Shown: positions 17,157 through 24,835, counted from the stretch's first letter. The stretch is DNA of 64,000 bases from Microbacterium sp. SORGH_AS_0969 (GCF_030818255.1 NZ_JAUTAG010000001.1:1364001-1428000), one strand, 5' to 3'. The notes: generated by a model from the letters alone, not told the origin. Program-made: numbers and translations.

Positions 17157-18194
17157 ATGTATCCGCCGCAGATCGTGGACCAACTCTCGACCATGCTGGG
17201 CCGCCGGGTACGTCTGCGCGAGACGACGTATCCGGCGGTCGCCGACCGCGAGGCCGTGTGCGTCGACGTCCCGTTCGGTCGGGGAGCGGCCTATCTGCGC
17301 GTCGTCGGCGCCGTGCAGAGCGAGCTCGGCCCGTTCGAGTGGGCCGTGATCGACGCGGCGGCGTACCTGCTCGACCTCGGGGCGGGCCTGGCCGCGTCGC
17401 GAGACACGGTGCTCACTGCACTGATGGATGCCGACCGCCGAAGGCGGCGCGACGCCCTCGGCGAGGTGCGCGCCCGGCGGTGGATCGATGGCCGCGCCGA
17501 CGATCTCGATGTGCTCGTGATCCGGCTCGATCCCGCCCGCGAGCTCGCGGTCACGGCATTCGGTCGGCACCTCGCGCTCACCCTGCACGGAGCGGTGCAC
17601 TTCGTCGGCATCCGTGAAGAATCCGCCGTCTTCCTCGCCGCGCCCGTGCGCGACATCGACGAGCTGACGGATGCCGTCTCCCGAGAGGCCGCCGTGCACG
17701 GGGTCGTGCCGCGGGGTCTCGGGATGGCGACGTGCGGCGGAGACGAGACCGACATCGACGCCGCCGTCGAGCGGGCGATCGCCTCCGCGCGGCTGCGCGC
17801 GACGCTGCCCGACCAGGTCGTGTCGGTGCGCGCCGAAGACCTCGGTGGGTGGGCGCTCATGCACACGGTGCCGCGCTCGCGTCCCCTGCTGCACCAGGCC
17901 TGCCCGGCCGCCTTCGACCTGCTGGCCCTCGACGATCCGACGCCGCGCGAGACGGTGGAGGCGTACCTGGATGCCGCCGGCCGCGTGCCCGTGGCCTGCG
18001 AGAGGCTGCACATCCACCGCACGACGCTGTACTACCGGCTCGAGCACCTGCCCGAGTCGGTGCGCGCCGCGCTCGCCGACGGCCTGCAGCGGAGCACCCT
18101 GCACCTCGCGCTCAAGCTGCTGCGGCTGTGGGAGGAGGAAGCGGTCGAGGCGCCGGTGATCCCGCTGCGCGAGGAGGGGTTGCTGCGGGCGTGA
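17157..18194 (+). CDS. PucR-type transcriptional regulator
   Basis: A 345-residue regulator whose C-terminus carries the PucR helix-turn-helix: VEAYLDAAGRVPVACERLHI followed by HRTTLYYRLEHL. The middle holds a GGDEF-like/CdaR-type scaffold without a GGDEF motif. The N-terminus is a small sensor region of unknown ligand. It follows the haloperoxidase gene in the same direction after a terminator, so it is probably transcribed separately. The target genes are unknown. Confidence 0.8.
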   Translation: MYPPQIVDQLSTMLGRRVRLRETTYPAVADREAVCVDVPFGRGAAYLRVVGAVQSELGPFEWAVIDAAAYLLDLGAGLAASRDTVLTALMDADRRRRRDALGEVRARRWIDGRADDLDVLVIRLDPARELAVTAFGRHLALTLHGAVHFVGIREESAVFLAAPVRDIDELTDAVSREAAVHGVVPRGLGMATCGGDETDIDAAVERAIASARLRATLPDQVVSVRAEDLGGWALMHTVPRSRPLLHQACPAAFDLLALDDPTPRETVEAYLDAAGRVPVACERLHIHRTTLYYRLEHLPESVRAALADGLQRSTLHLALKLLRLWEEEAVEAPVIPLREEGLLRA

Positions 18195-18220
18195 CGGGCT
18201 CGCCGTCGCGACGCAGCGCG

Positions 18221-18300
18221 GGGTGAGCGGAGGGCGAGGGGTGAGCGGAGGGCTGTGTCGCGGCATCCGTCCTCCCTGCGTCCCTGGTCCTCCGCTGACC
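18221..18300. repeat. GC-rich palindromic intergenic element
   Basis: GGTGAGCGGAGGGCGAGGGG opens an arm that faces GTCCTCCCTGCG and GGTCCTCCGCTGACC around CGCGGCATCC. It is a diverged copy of the family at 8.6-8.9 kb. It fills the convergent gap between the PucR-type gene and the reductase gene and may terminate both. Confidence 0.6.
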
Positions 18301-18331
18301 ACGGCCGAGGCGATCACGAGGCCCGATCCTG

Positions 18332-19054
18332 CTACGCCCCGCCGAAACGCTCCGTGCGCACCCGGAGCGGCGGGTGACCGACGGCGACGACGGCATCGGC
18401 CGTCGCCTCGACGAACGCGGTCGGCCCGCAGATGAAGATGAGGGGTCGCTCCGCGGGCGGGATCGTCAGGCGCTCGAGCTCGGCCATCGACACGCGCCCC
18501 GCGGCCCGCGGCGATCCGGGCGGGGCGAGGCGCGTGTGGATCCACTCGGTCGGGATGCCGAGGGCCCCGAGCCGGTCGATCTCGTCGGCGTACATGGCAT
18601 CCGGTGCCGAACGCACCGAGTACAGCAACCGGAAGGGCTGGGCGGTGCCCGCGGCCGCGCGCGCCCGGGCGATGGAGAGGAGCGGGACGATGCCCGAGCC
18701 GCCGGCGATGAGCTGCACGGGCGACGGGTCGCTCTCGCGCCACACGAAGTACTGACCGAGCGGGCCCTTCACCTCGAGGAAGTCGCCGGGACGCACCTCT
18801 TCGACGAGGTAGGGCGAGACCTCGCCGCCGTCGACCTCGTCGACGGCGAGCTCGACGCTGTTCCCGGGGCCGAAGCTCGCGATCGAGTACGAGCGCTCGG
18901 CCTGGTAGCCGTCTTCGGCGGTGAGGCGGATGTCGAGGTGCTGCCCGGGGACGCTCCCCGTCCAGCCCGGGACGTCGAGCACGAGCGAGCGGGCGTGCGC
19001 GGTGAGGCGGGTGACCGACGCGACGTGCGCCGGCAGCCAGGGCGTCGCCGTCAC
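18332..19054 (-). CDS. FAD/NAD(P)-binding ferredoxin-reductase-like protein
   Basis: A 240-residue flavoprotein reductase of the ferredoxin-NADP reductase superfamily. The FAD site is ERSYSIASF (RxYS-type motif), followed by LEVKGPLGQYF. The NAD(P) site includes LIAGGSGIVPLLSIARA and the end is IFICGPTAFVEATADAV. It lacks an iron-sulfur domain. The start is GTG at 19052-19054, overlapping the molybdo-enzyme stop as GTGA. It probably supplies electrons to that enzyme (inference from coupling). Confidence 0.9.
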   Translation of the reverse strand: MTATPWLPAHVASVTRLTAHARSLVLDVPGWTGSVPGQHLDIRLTAEDGYQAERSYSIASFGPGNSVELAVDEVDGGEVSPYLVEEVRPGDFLEVKGPLGQYFVWRESDPSPVQLIAGGSGIVPLLSIARARAAAGTAQPFRLLYSVRSAPDAMYADEIDRLGALGIPTEWIHTRLAPPGSPRAAGRVSMAELERLTIPPAERPLIFICGPTAFVEATADAVVAVGHPPLRVRTERFGGA

Positions 19055-19644
19055 CAGTACCGCTCTTCGCGCCACGGATCGCCGTGCATGTTGTAGCCGT
19101 TCTGCTCCCAGAAGCCGGGATCGTCGCGCGGCTGCATGACGAGACCGCGGACCCACTTCGCGCTCTTCCAGAAGTACAGATGCGGGACGAGCAGGCGCGC
19201 GGGCCCGCCGTGCTCGGGGGCGAGGGGCTTGCCGTCGAACTCGAAGACGACCCAGGCCTTGCCGCCCATCAGGTCTTTCACCGGCACGTTCGTCGTGTAG
19301 CCGCCGTACGAGTGCGCCATCACCGAGGGCGCGGCACTGTCGATGTCGGCGAGCAGCGTGTCGACCGAGACCCCGCGCCAAGAGGTGCCGAACTTCGACC
19401 ACCGGGTCACGCAGTGGATGTCGGTGTGCACGTCTTCGATCGGCAGCGCGTGGATCTCATCCCACGTCCAGGTCGTCGTCGCGCCCGTCTCGGTGCGGAT
19501 CGCGAACTGCCACTCGTCGAGTCGGATGCGAGGGGTCGGGCCCGCGGACAGCACGGGGAAGTCGTCGGTGAGGTACTGCCCCGGGGGGAGCTGCGGGTCG
19601 GACGCGCGTCGGCGGGTCCCGAAACCCCTGCTGAATTCGGCCAT
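19051..19644 (-). CDS. molybdopterin-dependent oxidoreductase, sulfite-oxidase/MsrP-like
   Basis: A 197-residue protein with the oxidoreductase molybdopterin-binding domain. The Mo-ligating Cys lies in TDIHCVTRWSKFGTSWRGV. Further hallmarks are YGGYTTNVP and GGPARLLVPHLYFWKSAKWV. No Tat signal or dimerisation domain is present, so it is a short cytoplasmic form, unlike periplasmic YedY/MsrP. It is coupled to the flavin reductase downstream. The substrate could be an S- or N-oxide. Confidence 0.9.
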   Translation of the reverse strand: MAEFSRGFGTRRRASDPQLPPGQYLTDDFPVLSAGPTPRIRLDEWQFAIRTETGATTTWTWDEIHALPIEDVHTDIHCVTRWSKFGTSWRGVSVDTLLADIDSAAPSVMAHSYGGYTTNVPVKDLMGGKAWVVFEFDGKPLAPEHGGPARLLVPHLYFWKSAKWVRGLVMQPRDDPGFWEQNGYNMHGDPWREERYW

Positions 19645-19700
19645 GACGCCTCCCTGGCCCCGACCCTACTCGCGGGGTCCGACACCCGGCTTCGACAATT

Positions 19701-19877
19701 GACGCACTTCCGCGGTTCCGCAGCTACATCCGCGAAGACGTGATGCACACCGACGCACCCCTTACCGGAGAGGTGGTCACGACCTACCCGCGCAGCCTCG
19801 CGACCGCCAACGCGATCGACGACTACAAAGACCTCGCCCTAGAGCTCACGAGCCTCTGGGTCAATGGAAAGAGATAG
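19701..19877 (+). pseudogene. 3' remnant of a plasmid-type parA gene
   Basis: An open frame encodes LPRFRSYIREDVMHTDAPL and then AIDDYKDLALELTSLW, ending at TAG 19875-19877. The pattern SYIREDV ... TTYPRS ... DDYKDLALEL matches the C-terminal end of ParA-like partition ATPases of actinobacterial plasmids, as I recall that family. The Walker motifs that should lie upstream are absent, because the molybdo-enzyme gene starts there in the opposite direction. The 5' part has therefore been lost. The first ATG is at 19743. Confidence 0.45.
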
Positions 19878-19886
19878 GGGACCCCC

Positions 19887-20039
19887 ATGGCACGCAGAAC
19901 CCTCTCGTCCCTCGTCGGGCGCCTCGACGACGACCAGCCCGTCGAGGCCACACAGCCGGCCCCGTTGCCCCCGCGCCGGATCAGAAGCCCTCAAGGCCCG
20001 CGAACTGCCCCAGGGGCGCCCAATGGGGGTGTGATGTGA
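19887..20039 (+). pseudogene. short parB-like partner, apparently internally deleted
   Basis: A 50-residue frame starting MARRTLSSLVGRLDDDQPVE follows the parA remnant by nine bases, as small ParB-like partners do on plasmids. Near position 19985 another frame becomes more coding-like (EALKARELPQGRPMGV). This suggests an internal deletion or frameshift. Family assignment rests on position and general character only. Confidence 0.35.
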
Positions 20040-20278
20040 GCCCGGAATTGCAACGGAACCTGACCGCCGCGGTCCTCGTCATCGCCAGCCTCGGCATCGG
20101 CTACGGACTGCGCAGTGCCTTCCCGCCGTACGAGGTGATCACCACCCCCGTGGTGATCGACGAAGCTCTCTGGCGTGCGATGCTCAGTGGCCCCCCCGGA
20201 TGGCCGGCGTCTTCGCCGTCATCGCCGCAGCAATCGCCTTCACACCCGCCATCCTTTCGACCCGAGCTCACCAATTGA
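20036..20278 (+). CDS. short membrane protein, probably frameshifted
   Basis: GTG at 20036 overlaps the previous stop. The protein (80 residues) has one transmembrane helix, AAVLVIASLGIGYGL. After a run of seven C at about 20190-20196 the reading becomes low-complexity (SSPSSPQQSPSHPP). The +1 frame there instead gives a plausible second helix, MAGVFAVIAAAIAFTPAIL. I read this as an originally two-helix mobile-element protein broken at the C-run. Confidence 0.4.
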   Translation: MSPELQRNLTAAVLVIASLGIGYGLRSAFPPYEVITTPVVIDEALWRAMLSGPPGWPASSPSSPQQSPSHPPSFRPELTN

Positions 20279-20310
20279 GGGCCACGCCGGACATTCGGCG
20301 TGGCCCTCAA
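20275..20310. terminator. bidirectional hairpin terminator
   Basis: TTGAGGGCCACGCCG (20275-20289) and CGGCGTGGCCCTCAA (20296-20310) form a perfect 15-bp stem with a six-base loop, between two convergent genes. It overlaps the last codons of the upstream frame. Confidence 0.8.
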
Positions 20311-20330
20311 CGTTGCCGGTGCGGGCGGGG

Positions 20331-20816
20331 TCAGGGGATTTGCTCGCCATCGGTCGGGTTCATGCGTCCGGCGATGATGAGGGTGCTGACATCGATGGTC
20401 TCCGCGGGCGGGTCGTCCTCGAGCGACGCCCAGGTGATGTTGTCAGCGTCGGGGCCGGCGCTGGCGACGCGGATGCGGTGATCAATGGTGTCGCTGAGCC
20501 AGCCGGTTCCCACGGCCACGCCCCCGGCCAGGAGGACGGAGAGGCTGAGGGCCCCCGCGGCGAGTTTGGTGAGAGGGGCAACGAGAGGGTGCATGGTCCT
20601 GCCTTTCGAGCGTTGTTCCGGAAGATCCGCGGACTCGACGGGGCCACGGCTGGTCGCTGTGGCTGTCAGCGCACCGACAGCCACGGAGAGAGGTGAGATA
20701 CCCAACTCGGGGGCATCGCGGAGGTCAGCGGCCCACTGCTCGCTTCGATCAGCACGACACGAACGAGGCGACAGCCGCACGGCGACACCGACGAGCACCG
20801 TTGAGAGAGTTGTCAT
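20331..20816 (-). CDS. permease-prefix-like membrane protein in PadR operon
   Basis: A 161-residue protein. Its first part, CRADRSEQWAADLRDAPELG followed by ISPLSVAVGALTATATSR, resembles the small permease-prefix proteins encoded next to PadR regulators. Then comes one helix, LAAGALSLSVLLAGGVAVG, and a short outside tail. The ATG at 20814-20816 overlaps the PadR stop (ATGA). An internal Met start would give only the second half, but the conserved N-terminal segment argues for the longer form. Function unknown. Confidence 0.65.
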   Translation of the reverse strand: MTTLSTVLVGVAVRLSPRSCRADRSEQWAADLRDAPELGISPLSVAVGALTATATSRGPVESADLPEQRSKGRTMHPLVAPLTKLAAGALSLSVLLAGGVAVGTGWLSDTIDHRIRVASAGPDADNITWASLEDDPPAETIDVSTLIIAGRMNPTDGEQIP

Positions 20817-21136
20817 GAGGTAGCCAACCGTCCCGGTCGCGCAGGCGCCGCGGCGCTCTGCTTAGCCGCGTGCGCGGCGATCACCGATCGCGCCGCGGGA
20901 GAACCCTCCGCAGTGAGTCGATACAACCGCCGACGCGGACCCGAACGAGCCGGGTCGTCTTCCCACTCCGAGGTGAGCCACCCTTGCCGCTCCAACCGCT
21001 CCAGGATCGGATACACCGTGCCCGCAGGGCGCTGCGTTTCTTTGATGATGCGCAGCCCCCACGCGGGCCCGGTCGTCCCCAGCAGGACGCCGAGGACGTC
21101 GATGGTTGGTTGCGTCACACGCTGAAGAGGCTCCAC
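20813..21136 (-). CDS. PadR-family transcriptional regulator
   Basis: A 107-residue DNA-binding regulator with the winged-helix core TQPTIDVLGVLL, IIKETQRPAGTVYPILERLE and RQGWLTSEWEDDPARSG, as in PadR/PadR-s1 proteins. GTG at 21134-21136 is the best start, because a near-consensus promoter ends exactly seven bases upstream and the conserved region begins there. Longer upstream starts would extend through that promoter. It probably represses its own two-gene operon. Confidence 0.85.
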   Translation of the reverse strand: MEPLQRVTQPTIDVLGVLLGTTGPAWGLRIIKETQRPAGTVYPILERLERQGWLTSEWEDDPARSGPRRRLYRLTAEGSPAARSVIAAHAAKQSAAAPARPGRLATS

Positions 21137-21143
21137 GCGCACT

Positions 21144-21171
21144 ATTCTATATATATCGTCTCTATTGTCCA
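21144..21171 (-). promoter_or_regulatory. leaderless promoter of the PadR operon
   Basis: On the minus strand TGGACA (21166-21171), a 16-bp spacer and TAGAAT (21144-21149) form a good promoter, with the GTG start seven bases after the -10 box. The spacer is an AT-rich alternating ATATATAT tract, unusual in this genome and similar to PadR-binding sites. Confidence 0.65.
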
Positions 21172-21365
21172 GCTGACCCGATCGGACATCCATCGCCGCG
21201 AGACATGCGCCACCAGGCGTTGCGATCCACACGCCCGCTGCCGCGGAACAGATCTCGGTGTCCACTCTGTCCGCGGGCTACGGAAGGCGCCACCAACGAT
21301 TTTCTATTCGAGCGAACTCCTGCTGAGGAGTTCCGACGAGAGGCAGAAGATGGTTAGGTGCCGCC

Positions 21366-21671
21366 ATGGCTACGGGACGCGATCGACGCGTGGGCTACTC
21401 CATCGAGTGCACTGTCTGCATCATCGTCATCGACGAGGGCGTCGAGAAGAAGCTCGTGCATGAGCGTCCACAGGTGCAGCTCCCGAATCGACCCCTCACG
21501 CCGCAAGGGTGCGCGCGGGCGCTAGAAGTCGCCAACGATGCTCAACTTACGAACGAAGCGAAGTGGATCTTCAGTGACATGAAGAGCAAGGGCCGGATCG
21601 GGGAGAAGGCCGAGCTGGGCGCGGTGTTCATTGCCCGGACGGCCGCCGCTGCTCTGGAGATGCGCCTCTGA
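21366..21671 (+). CDS. hypothetical protein
   Basis: A 101-residue soluble protein I do not recognise. The N-terminal part, YSIECTVCIIVIDEGVEKK, looks like beta strands, and the rest is mainly helical (CARALEVANDAQLTNEAKWI). No signal peptide or known motif is seen. It lies in the accessory patch with weaker codon bias than the surroundings. The ribosome site is weak. A strong hairpin follows. Confidence 0.45.
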   Translation: MATGRDRRVGYSIECTVCIIVIDEGVEKKLVHERPQVQLPNRPLTPQGCARALEVANDAQLTNEAKWIFSDMKSKGRIGEKAELGAVFIARTAAAALEMRL

Positions 21672-21682
21672 GGACGGAGCGG

Positions 21683-21787
21683 GTGCTTCGTGAGCATGGC
21701 GGCCGCCGTAGACGCGGCGGGGAGGGCCTGGTTTTCGACGTCTTCCAGGTCGGGGATGCCTGGTACGTGCACCGCTCGTGCGGCTAG
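21683..21787 (+). CDS. possible small ORF or gene remnant
   Basis: GTG at 21683 opens a 34-residue frame ending GLVFDVFQVGDAWYVHRSCG. This looks more protein-like than the overlapping frames. It ends inside the following hairpin. It could be the 3' end of a lost gene. Weak evidence only. Confidence 0.22.
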   Translation: MLREHGGRRRRGGEGLVFDVFQVGDAWYVHRSCG

Positions 21788-21822
21788 GTGATGCCCCGGG
21801 GGGCGGCATCACCTAGCCGCAC
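21778..21822. terminator. bidirectional hairpin terminator
   Basis: GTGCGGCTAGGTGATGCC (21778-21795) and GGCATCACCTAGCCGCAC (21805-21822) form a perfect 18-bp stem with a nine-base loop, between convergent genes. Confidence 0.82.
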
Positions 21823-21827
21823 GAACC

Positions 21828-22085
21828 TCAGTGCGGGTAGTCGTTCTCGTTCGCTACGAGGATGACGCGCAGCATGTCATCGGAGAACCAGAACGCGGTG
21901 TACACCGTCCCGGGGATGTGCGTCGACCACCAGCTGCGCGAGCTGATGAATCGGTTCCGGGGGTCGGCCTTAGCCTCGTCGACGTCGGCGGCGATGCGCT
22001 CGAGCGCGTCGTACAGCTTGTCGCTCTCGCGATCGCTCATGGTCGCCTCGACGGCAAGCGACTCGTCACTCAGAAAGATGTGCAT
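21828..22085 (-). CDS. RelE/ParE-like small protein, putative toxin
   Basis: An 85-residue protein. A helical N-terminal half (SDKLYDALERIAADVDEAKA) leads into a beta-rich end, SSRSWWSTHIPGTVYTAFWF followed by SDDMLRVILVAN. This recalls the RelE/ParE toxin layout of helices followed by an antiparallel sheet. No catalytic residue set can be confirmed. An antitoxin-like gene reads divergently 170 bp away, with a dyad in the gap. That arrangement is unusual for type II systems, which are normally co-directional. Confidence 0.45.
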   Translation of the reverse strand: MHIFLSDESLAVEATMSDRESDKLYDALERIAADVDEAKADPRNRFISSRSWWSTHIPGTVYTAFWFSDDMLRVILVANENDYPH

Positions 22086-22093
22086 GCGCCAAC

Positions 22094-22152
22094 TTTACCA
22101 GAGTGGGGCAAGTCGGCATATTCCACGGTGCCCCATTTCGTGCTACGGTAAA
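22094..22152. promoter_or_regulatory. nested dyad between divergent toxin-like and antitoxin-like genes
   Basis: TTTACC (22094-22099) and GGTAAA (22147-22152) form an outer dyad. GTGGGGCA (22103-22110) and TGCCCCAT (22129-22136) form an inner one with one mismatch. It could be an operator or a transcript hairpin. Confidence 0.4.
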
Positions 22153-22254
22153 GCGGTGAACTGCTGAAGGGGAACCTTCGGCAGAGTGGGGCGGCCAACA
22201 GAGCCGCTGCAACAACGCATCACTACGACCCCTCAACAGTGCGGAAACCTCACC

Positions 22255-22503
22255 ATGACTCTTGTGCACACCGATAGCCGGGGCCGAGTCAGCCTCGGAA
22301 AGATCCTCCAGCCAGAACGCGACTACCGCGTCACCACCGGCCCTCACGGCGTTGTCGTGATGGAACCGGTCACCGCCATCAGCGACTACGAGCGCGCCCT
22401 ACTTGCAAACGAAGGGCTCGTCGCAGCCCTCGAGCGCGGCCGCGAGCAGATCGAGAACGGACAGGGGCGCGTCTTCACCGGGCGCCGCACCTCTCAATCC
22501 TGA
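22255..22503 (+). CDS. AbrB-like putative antitoxin
   Basis: An 82-residue protein. The start HTDSRGRVSLGKIL then YRVTTGPHGVVVMEP resembles the swapped-hairpin strand pattern of AbrB/SpoVT-like antitoxins found in actinobacterial type II modules. The helical tail ERALLANEGLVAALERGREQ would bind a toxin. No toxin gene follows it; a terminator does. The nearest toxin candidate is the divergent gene 21828-22085. The ATG at 22255 was preferred over an upstream start because the family similarity begins there. Confidence 0.5.
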   Translation: MTLVHTDSRGRVSLGKILQPERDYRVTTGPHGVVVMEPVTAISDYERALLANEGLVAALERGREQIENGQGRVFTGRRTSQS

Positions 22504-22506
22504 GCA

Positions 22507-22549
22507 CCGAGAGGGCTCCGACTCCGAAACGGGAGTCGAGCCCTCTCGG
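22507..22549 (+). terminator. hairpin terminator
   Basis: CCGAGAGGGCT (22507-22517) pairs with AGCCCTCTCGG (22539-22549). An inner CGACTCC/GGAGTCG stem extends it. It begins three bases after the antitoxin-like stop and is followed by ATTATG. Confidence 0.82.
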
Positions 22550-22634
22550 CATTATGTGAGCGGTACGCTCGTCCAGCGGGGCCCCACTCTCAGGCGCTGC
22601 CCGCTCGCAATCGAGGGTCGGCCATGACGAAGCC

Positions 22635-22801
22635 GCGAATCGTTCGATTACCAATACCCGAACCTTGCGGCCCTCTGCGTCGGTGAAGGGGTGTCGTTGG
22701 TTGAACATGTCCAGCAAGAACTTGCAATCGTTGGCGCCGTTGCCACGGTTGTACTCATTGCCCGGGAATGCCCCGTTCTCCCACGAGACGTGCGGACTCC
22801 A
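22635..22801 (-). pseudogene. internal fragment of an unidentified gene
   Basis: The minus strand encodes WSPHVSWENGAFPGNEYNRG, then NGANDCKFLLDMFNQRHPF and GRKVRVLVIERF. This is a convincingly protein-like stretch, but it has a TAA directly upstream, no start, and runs out of sense downstream towards the terminator. I cannot name the family. The rest of 22550-23160 shows no supported gene. Confidence 0.4.
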
Positions 22802-23160
22802 TTAGAACGCGCTCGTTACTGCGCCGGGGCCCGCCGGGCAACATCAGTCCGAGAAGGAACTCAACGTGGCCTCCGGCGAACACGATCTGTCGGACGCTGT
22901 GTGTGAAATGGGAGGGGATCTGATCCGCTCGCCCAGATAAGGCGTCGAGGCTGGCCGCGTGACCCTGTGCAGAGCCCAGAGATCCCCACAACCTTGCGTC
23001 GGAGGAGCGATGTTCACCGGGACGCCAGCGTGGCCCTCAGGCGTCCGGATAGGGATGGTTTACCGGACGGCGTGGCGCAGAGCGGGGGCATCACTGAGAG
23101 TGCGGGTGGGGCCGCGGGACTCGGCTGGAGAGCGGTGACGGGCCTTTCGTCGCGAGAGGT

Positions 23161-23859
23161 CTACAGTCCGGCGATGTGGCTCAGGAGTGCAGCGGTTGCC
23201 GCGGCGACCCACGCCTTCACGCTGTCAGCGGCTCCGCTCTTCGCTGAGTCTGCCAAGTCTCCGATCACACCGTTGACGCCGTGGAGTGCGCGCTTTACGG
23301 CGCTTGGCTTCTCGGCCTCGCGCGCAGCGGTCGTTGCGTCCGTCAAGGCTTCCTCGATCTCTTCGAGTTCACCCGCATTCAGCGCTTCACGCGGAATAGT
23401 GTTGCGAATCTCACCGAGGGCGCTGACGACGTCCGGGTAGTGCACTGTCTGGTTAGTGAGCTGCAAGGTGTTGCCATCGCCAACAGCAAACTGGTTGACG
23501 CCCCCGTTGACGACGATATGAGGCTCCGCGAAACGACGTGCGACGTGACGCCTTTCGACGAGCTGGGCCTTCCAGTGGTCGTTGCCGTGACCAAAGGGGT
23601 CCTTACTGAACTCGTAGCGATCGATCGCATACTCGATCACACCACCCCGGGGATCTTTGCGTTCGACCAGATCGCCCTCATGCACAGGGGCCGTGGGTGG
23701 GAAGGTCGCCTCCCCATCCGTGAGTAGCACTTCGATCGTGAAGGCTGGCTTCGCAGGGTCCGCCGGCCGCACTACTACGTCCTCTCCACCGAAGTGTCCG
23801 AAGAAGCTGCTCACCGCACGAATTCCGGGCTCGCGGCGAAGCTCGTCATCAGTCGACAT
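23161..23859 (-). CDS. hypothetical protein with amyloid-like motif and C-terminal hydrophobic segment
   Basis: A 232-residue protein I cannot assign. The N-terminal 110 residues form a beta-rich domain (FTIEVLLTDGEATFPP, DLVERKDPRGGVIEYAIDRY). A short Gly/Asn/Gln segment follows, GGVNQFAVGDGNTLQLTNQ, of the kind seen in bacterial RHIM-like or amyloid signalling motifs. Then comes a charged helix (EALNAGELEEIEEALTDAT) and a C-terminal hydrophobic helix, AWVAAATAALLSHIAGL. The order sensor / amyloid motif / membrane-active tail suggests a conflict or cell-death protein (inference). The ATG at 23859 starts MSTDDELRRE; longer starts enter low-quality sequence. Confidence 0.6.
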   Translation of the reverse strand: MSTDDELRREPGIRAVSSFFGHFGGEDVVVRPADPAKPAFTIEVLLTDGEATFPPTAPVHEGDLVERKDPRGGVIEYAIDRYEFSKDPFGHGNDHWKAQLVERRHVARRFAEPHIVVNGGVNQFAVGDGNTLQLTNQTVHYPDVVSALGEIRNTIPREALNAGELEEIEEALTDATTAAREAEKPSAVKRALHGVNGVIGDLADSAKSGAADSVKAWVAAATAALLSHIAGL

Positions 23860-24101
23860 GCAGCGAGCATAGGTCCAGCTCCTGACTCCAAGTAAGTCTC
23901 GATAGCCGATCAGCCCGAGAGAGGGGATTATTGGCATCCGAGTAGCGAAGTTCGCCATGAATCCCGCCGTCGGCTCAGCCCCGGCATCCAGCGACGTCGA
24001 CGCGACGGACGCGGCCCGCCCCCGGCACCTGGGGCGGAATGGGCAGATATTGCGCTGGATAGCGTCGAACTCAGGTCTGGCTGAGGGAGGCGGGGAGGGC
24101 G

Positions 24102-24235
24102 TCACGTTGTCGCGCGCGGAAGCCGCACGAGGGACAAGGTGTCTTCGATCTGTGGGGGCTTTCCGAGCAGCAAGCCGACAAGAACGTGACGCAGACAGGC
24201 GCGCCACCGCTCAGCACGGTCGAGCAGCAGCTCGG
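24102..24235 (-). pseudogene. possible 3' gene remnant
   Basis: Beyond the TetR stop another minus-strand frame reads LTELLLDRAERWRACLRHVL, then VGLLLGKPPQIEDTLSLVRL, and ends at TGA 24102. It looks coding-like but has no start and no recognisable family. It may be the end of a deleted gene at the edge of the accessory patch. The other 240 bp of the gap, 23860-24100, show nothing I can support. Confidence 0.3.
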
Positions 24236-24835
24236 TCAGGCGCCCTGCCACACCGAGGCTCGGGCCGAGTGCGCGGCGAGAGCCGCGAGACGCTCGTGCG
24301 GGACGCGGAGGCGACTCAGCTGGATGAGCCCCTGGGATGCCAGCACCGTGCGCTCGGCATGAGCGGCGGCCTCGTCGGCATCCAGGGTCAGATCGTGTTC
24401 CGCCGCGGTGCGGAGGAACGTCTCCGCCAGCACGCGCTCCATTCGCGCGGTCGTCGCCGTCGAGATGTCGAGCACCTCGGGGAAGCGATCGCCGAGCTCG
24501 ACGATCGTGTTGAGCATCAGGCATCCCCGTCGATCCGCGGACGAGCCGCACTCGTCGACCACGCGCTGGAGGAACTGCCCGGCCACCACCGCCAGGTCGG
24601 TGGCCGGCGCGGACGTTGCCTCGGCCACGAACGCCACGCGCCCTTCGCAGTACCGGCGGAAGACGCAGAGGAACAGCCCGAGCTTGCTCGCGTACGCCGC
24701 GTACAGGCTGCTGGTGCCGACTCCGGATGCCACGGCCACATCTTCCATCGAGGTGCGGTCGTATCCGCGCGACCAGAACAGCTCCTGCGCGGCATCCAGG
24801 AGCTGATCTTCGTCGTATCGCCGGGGTCGACCCAC
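24236..24835 (-). CDS. TetR-family transcriptional regulator
   Basis: A 199-residue repressor. The N-terminal helix-turn-helix is LLDAAQELFWSRGYDRTSME then DVAVASGVGTSSLYAAYASK. The C-terminal ligand domain contains RRGCLMLNTIVEL, typical of the TetR_C_16-like group often linked to oxidoreductases. The start is GTG at 24835. It is divergent from the XRE-type regulator, sharing a 137-bp gap. Target unknown. Confidence 0.9.
   Translation of the reverse strand: MGRPRRYDEDQLLDAAQELFWSRGYDRTSMEDVAVASGVGTSSLYAAYASKLGLFLCVFRRYCEGRVAFVAEATSAPATDLAVVAGQFLQRVVDECGSSADRRGCLMLNTIVELGDRFPEVLDISTATTARMERVLAETFLRTAAEHDLTLDADEAAAHAERTVLASQGLIQLSRLRVPHERLAALAAHSARASVWQGA

Noticed and set aside
15942..18743. 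A 933-residue open frame on the minus strand
   Set aside because: It is antisense to the haloperoxidase and PucR-type genes, which have clear family motifs. Its translation is Arg/Gly/His-rich and without domains, as expected for a GC-rich shadow frame.
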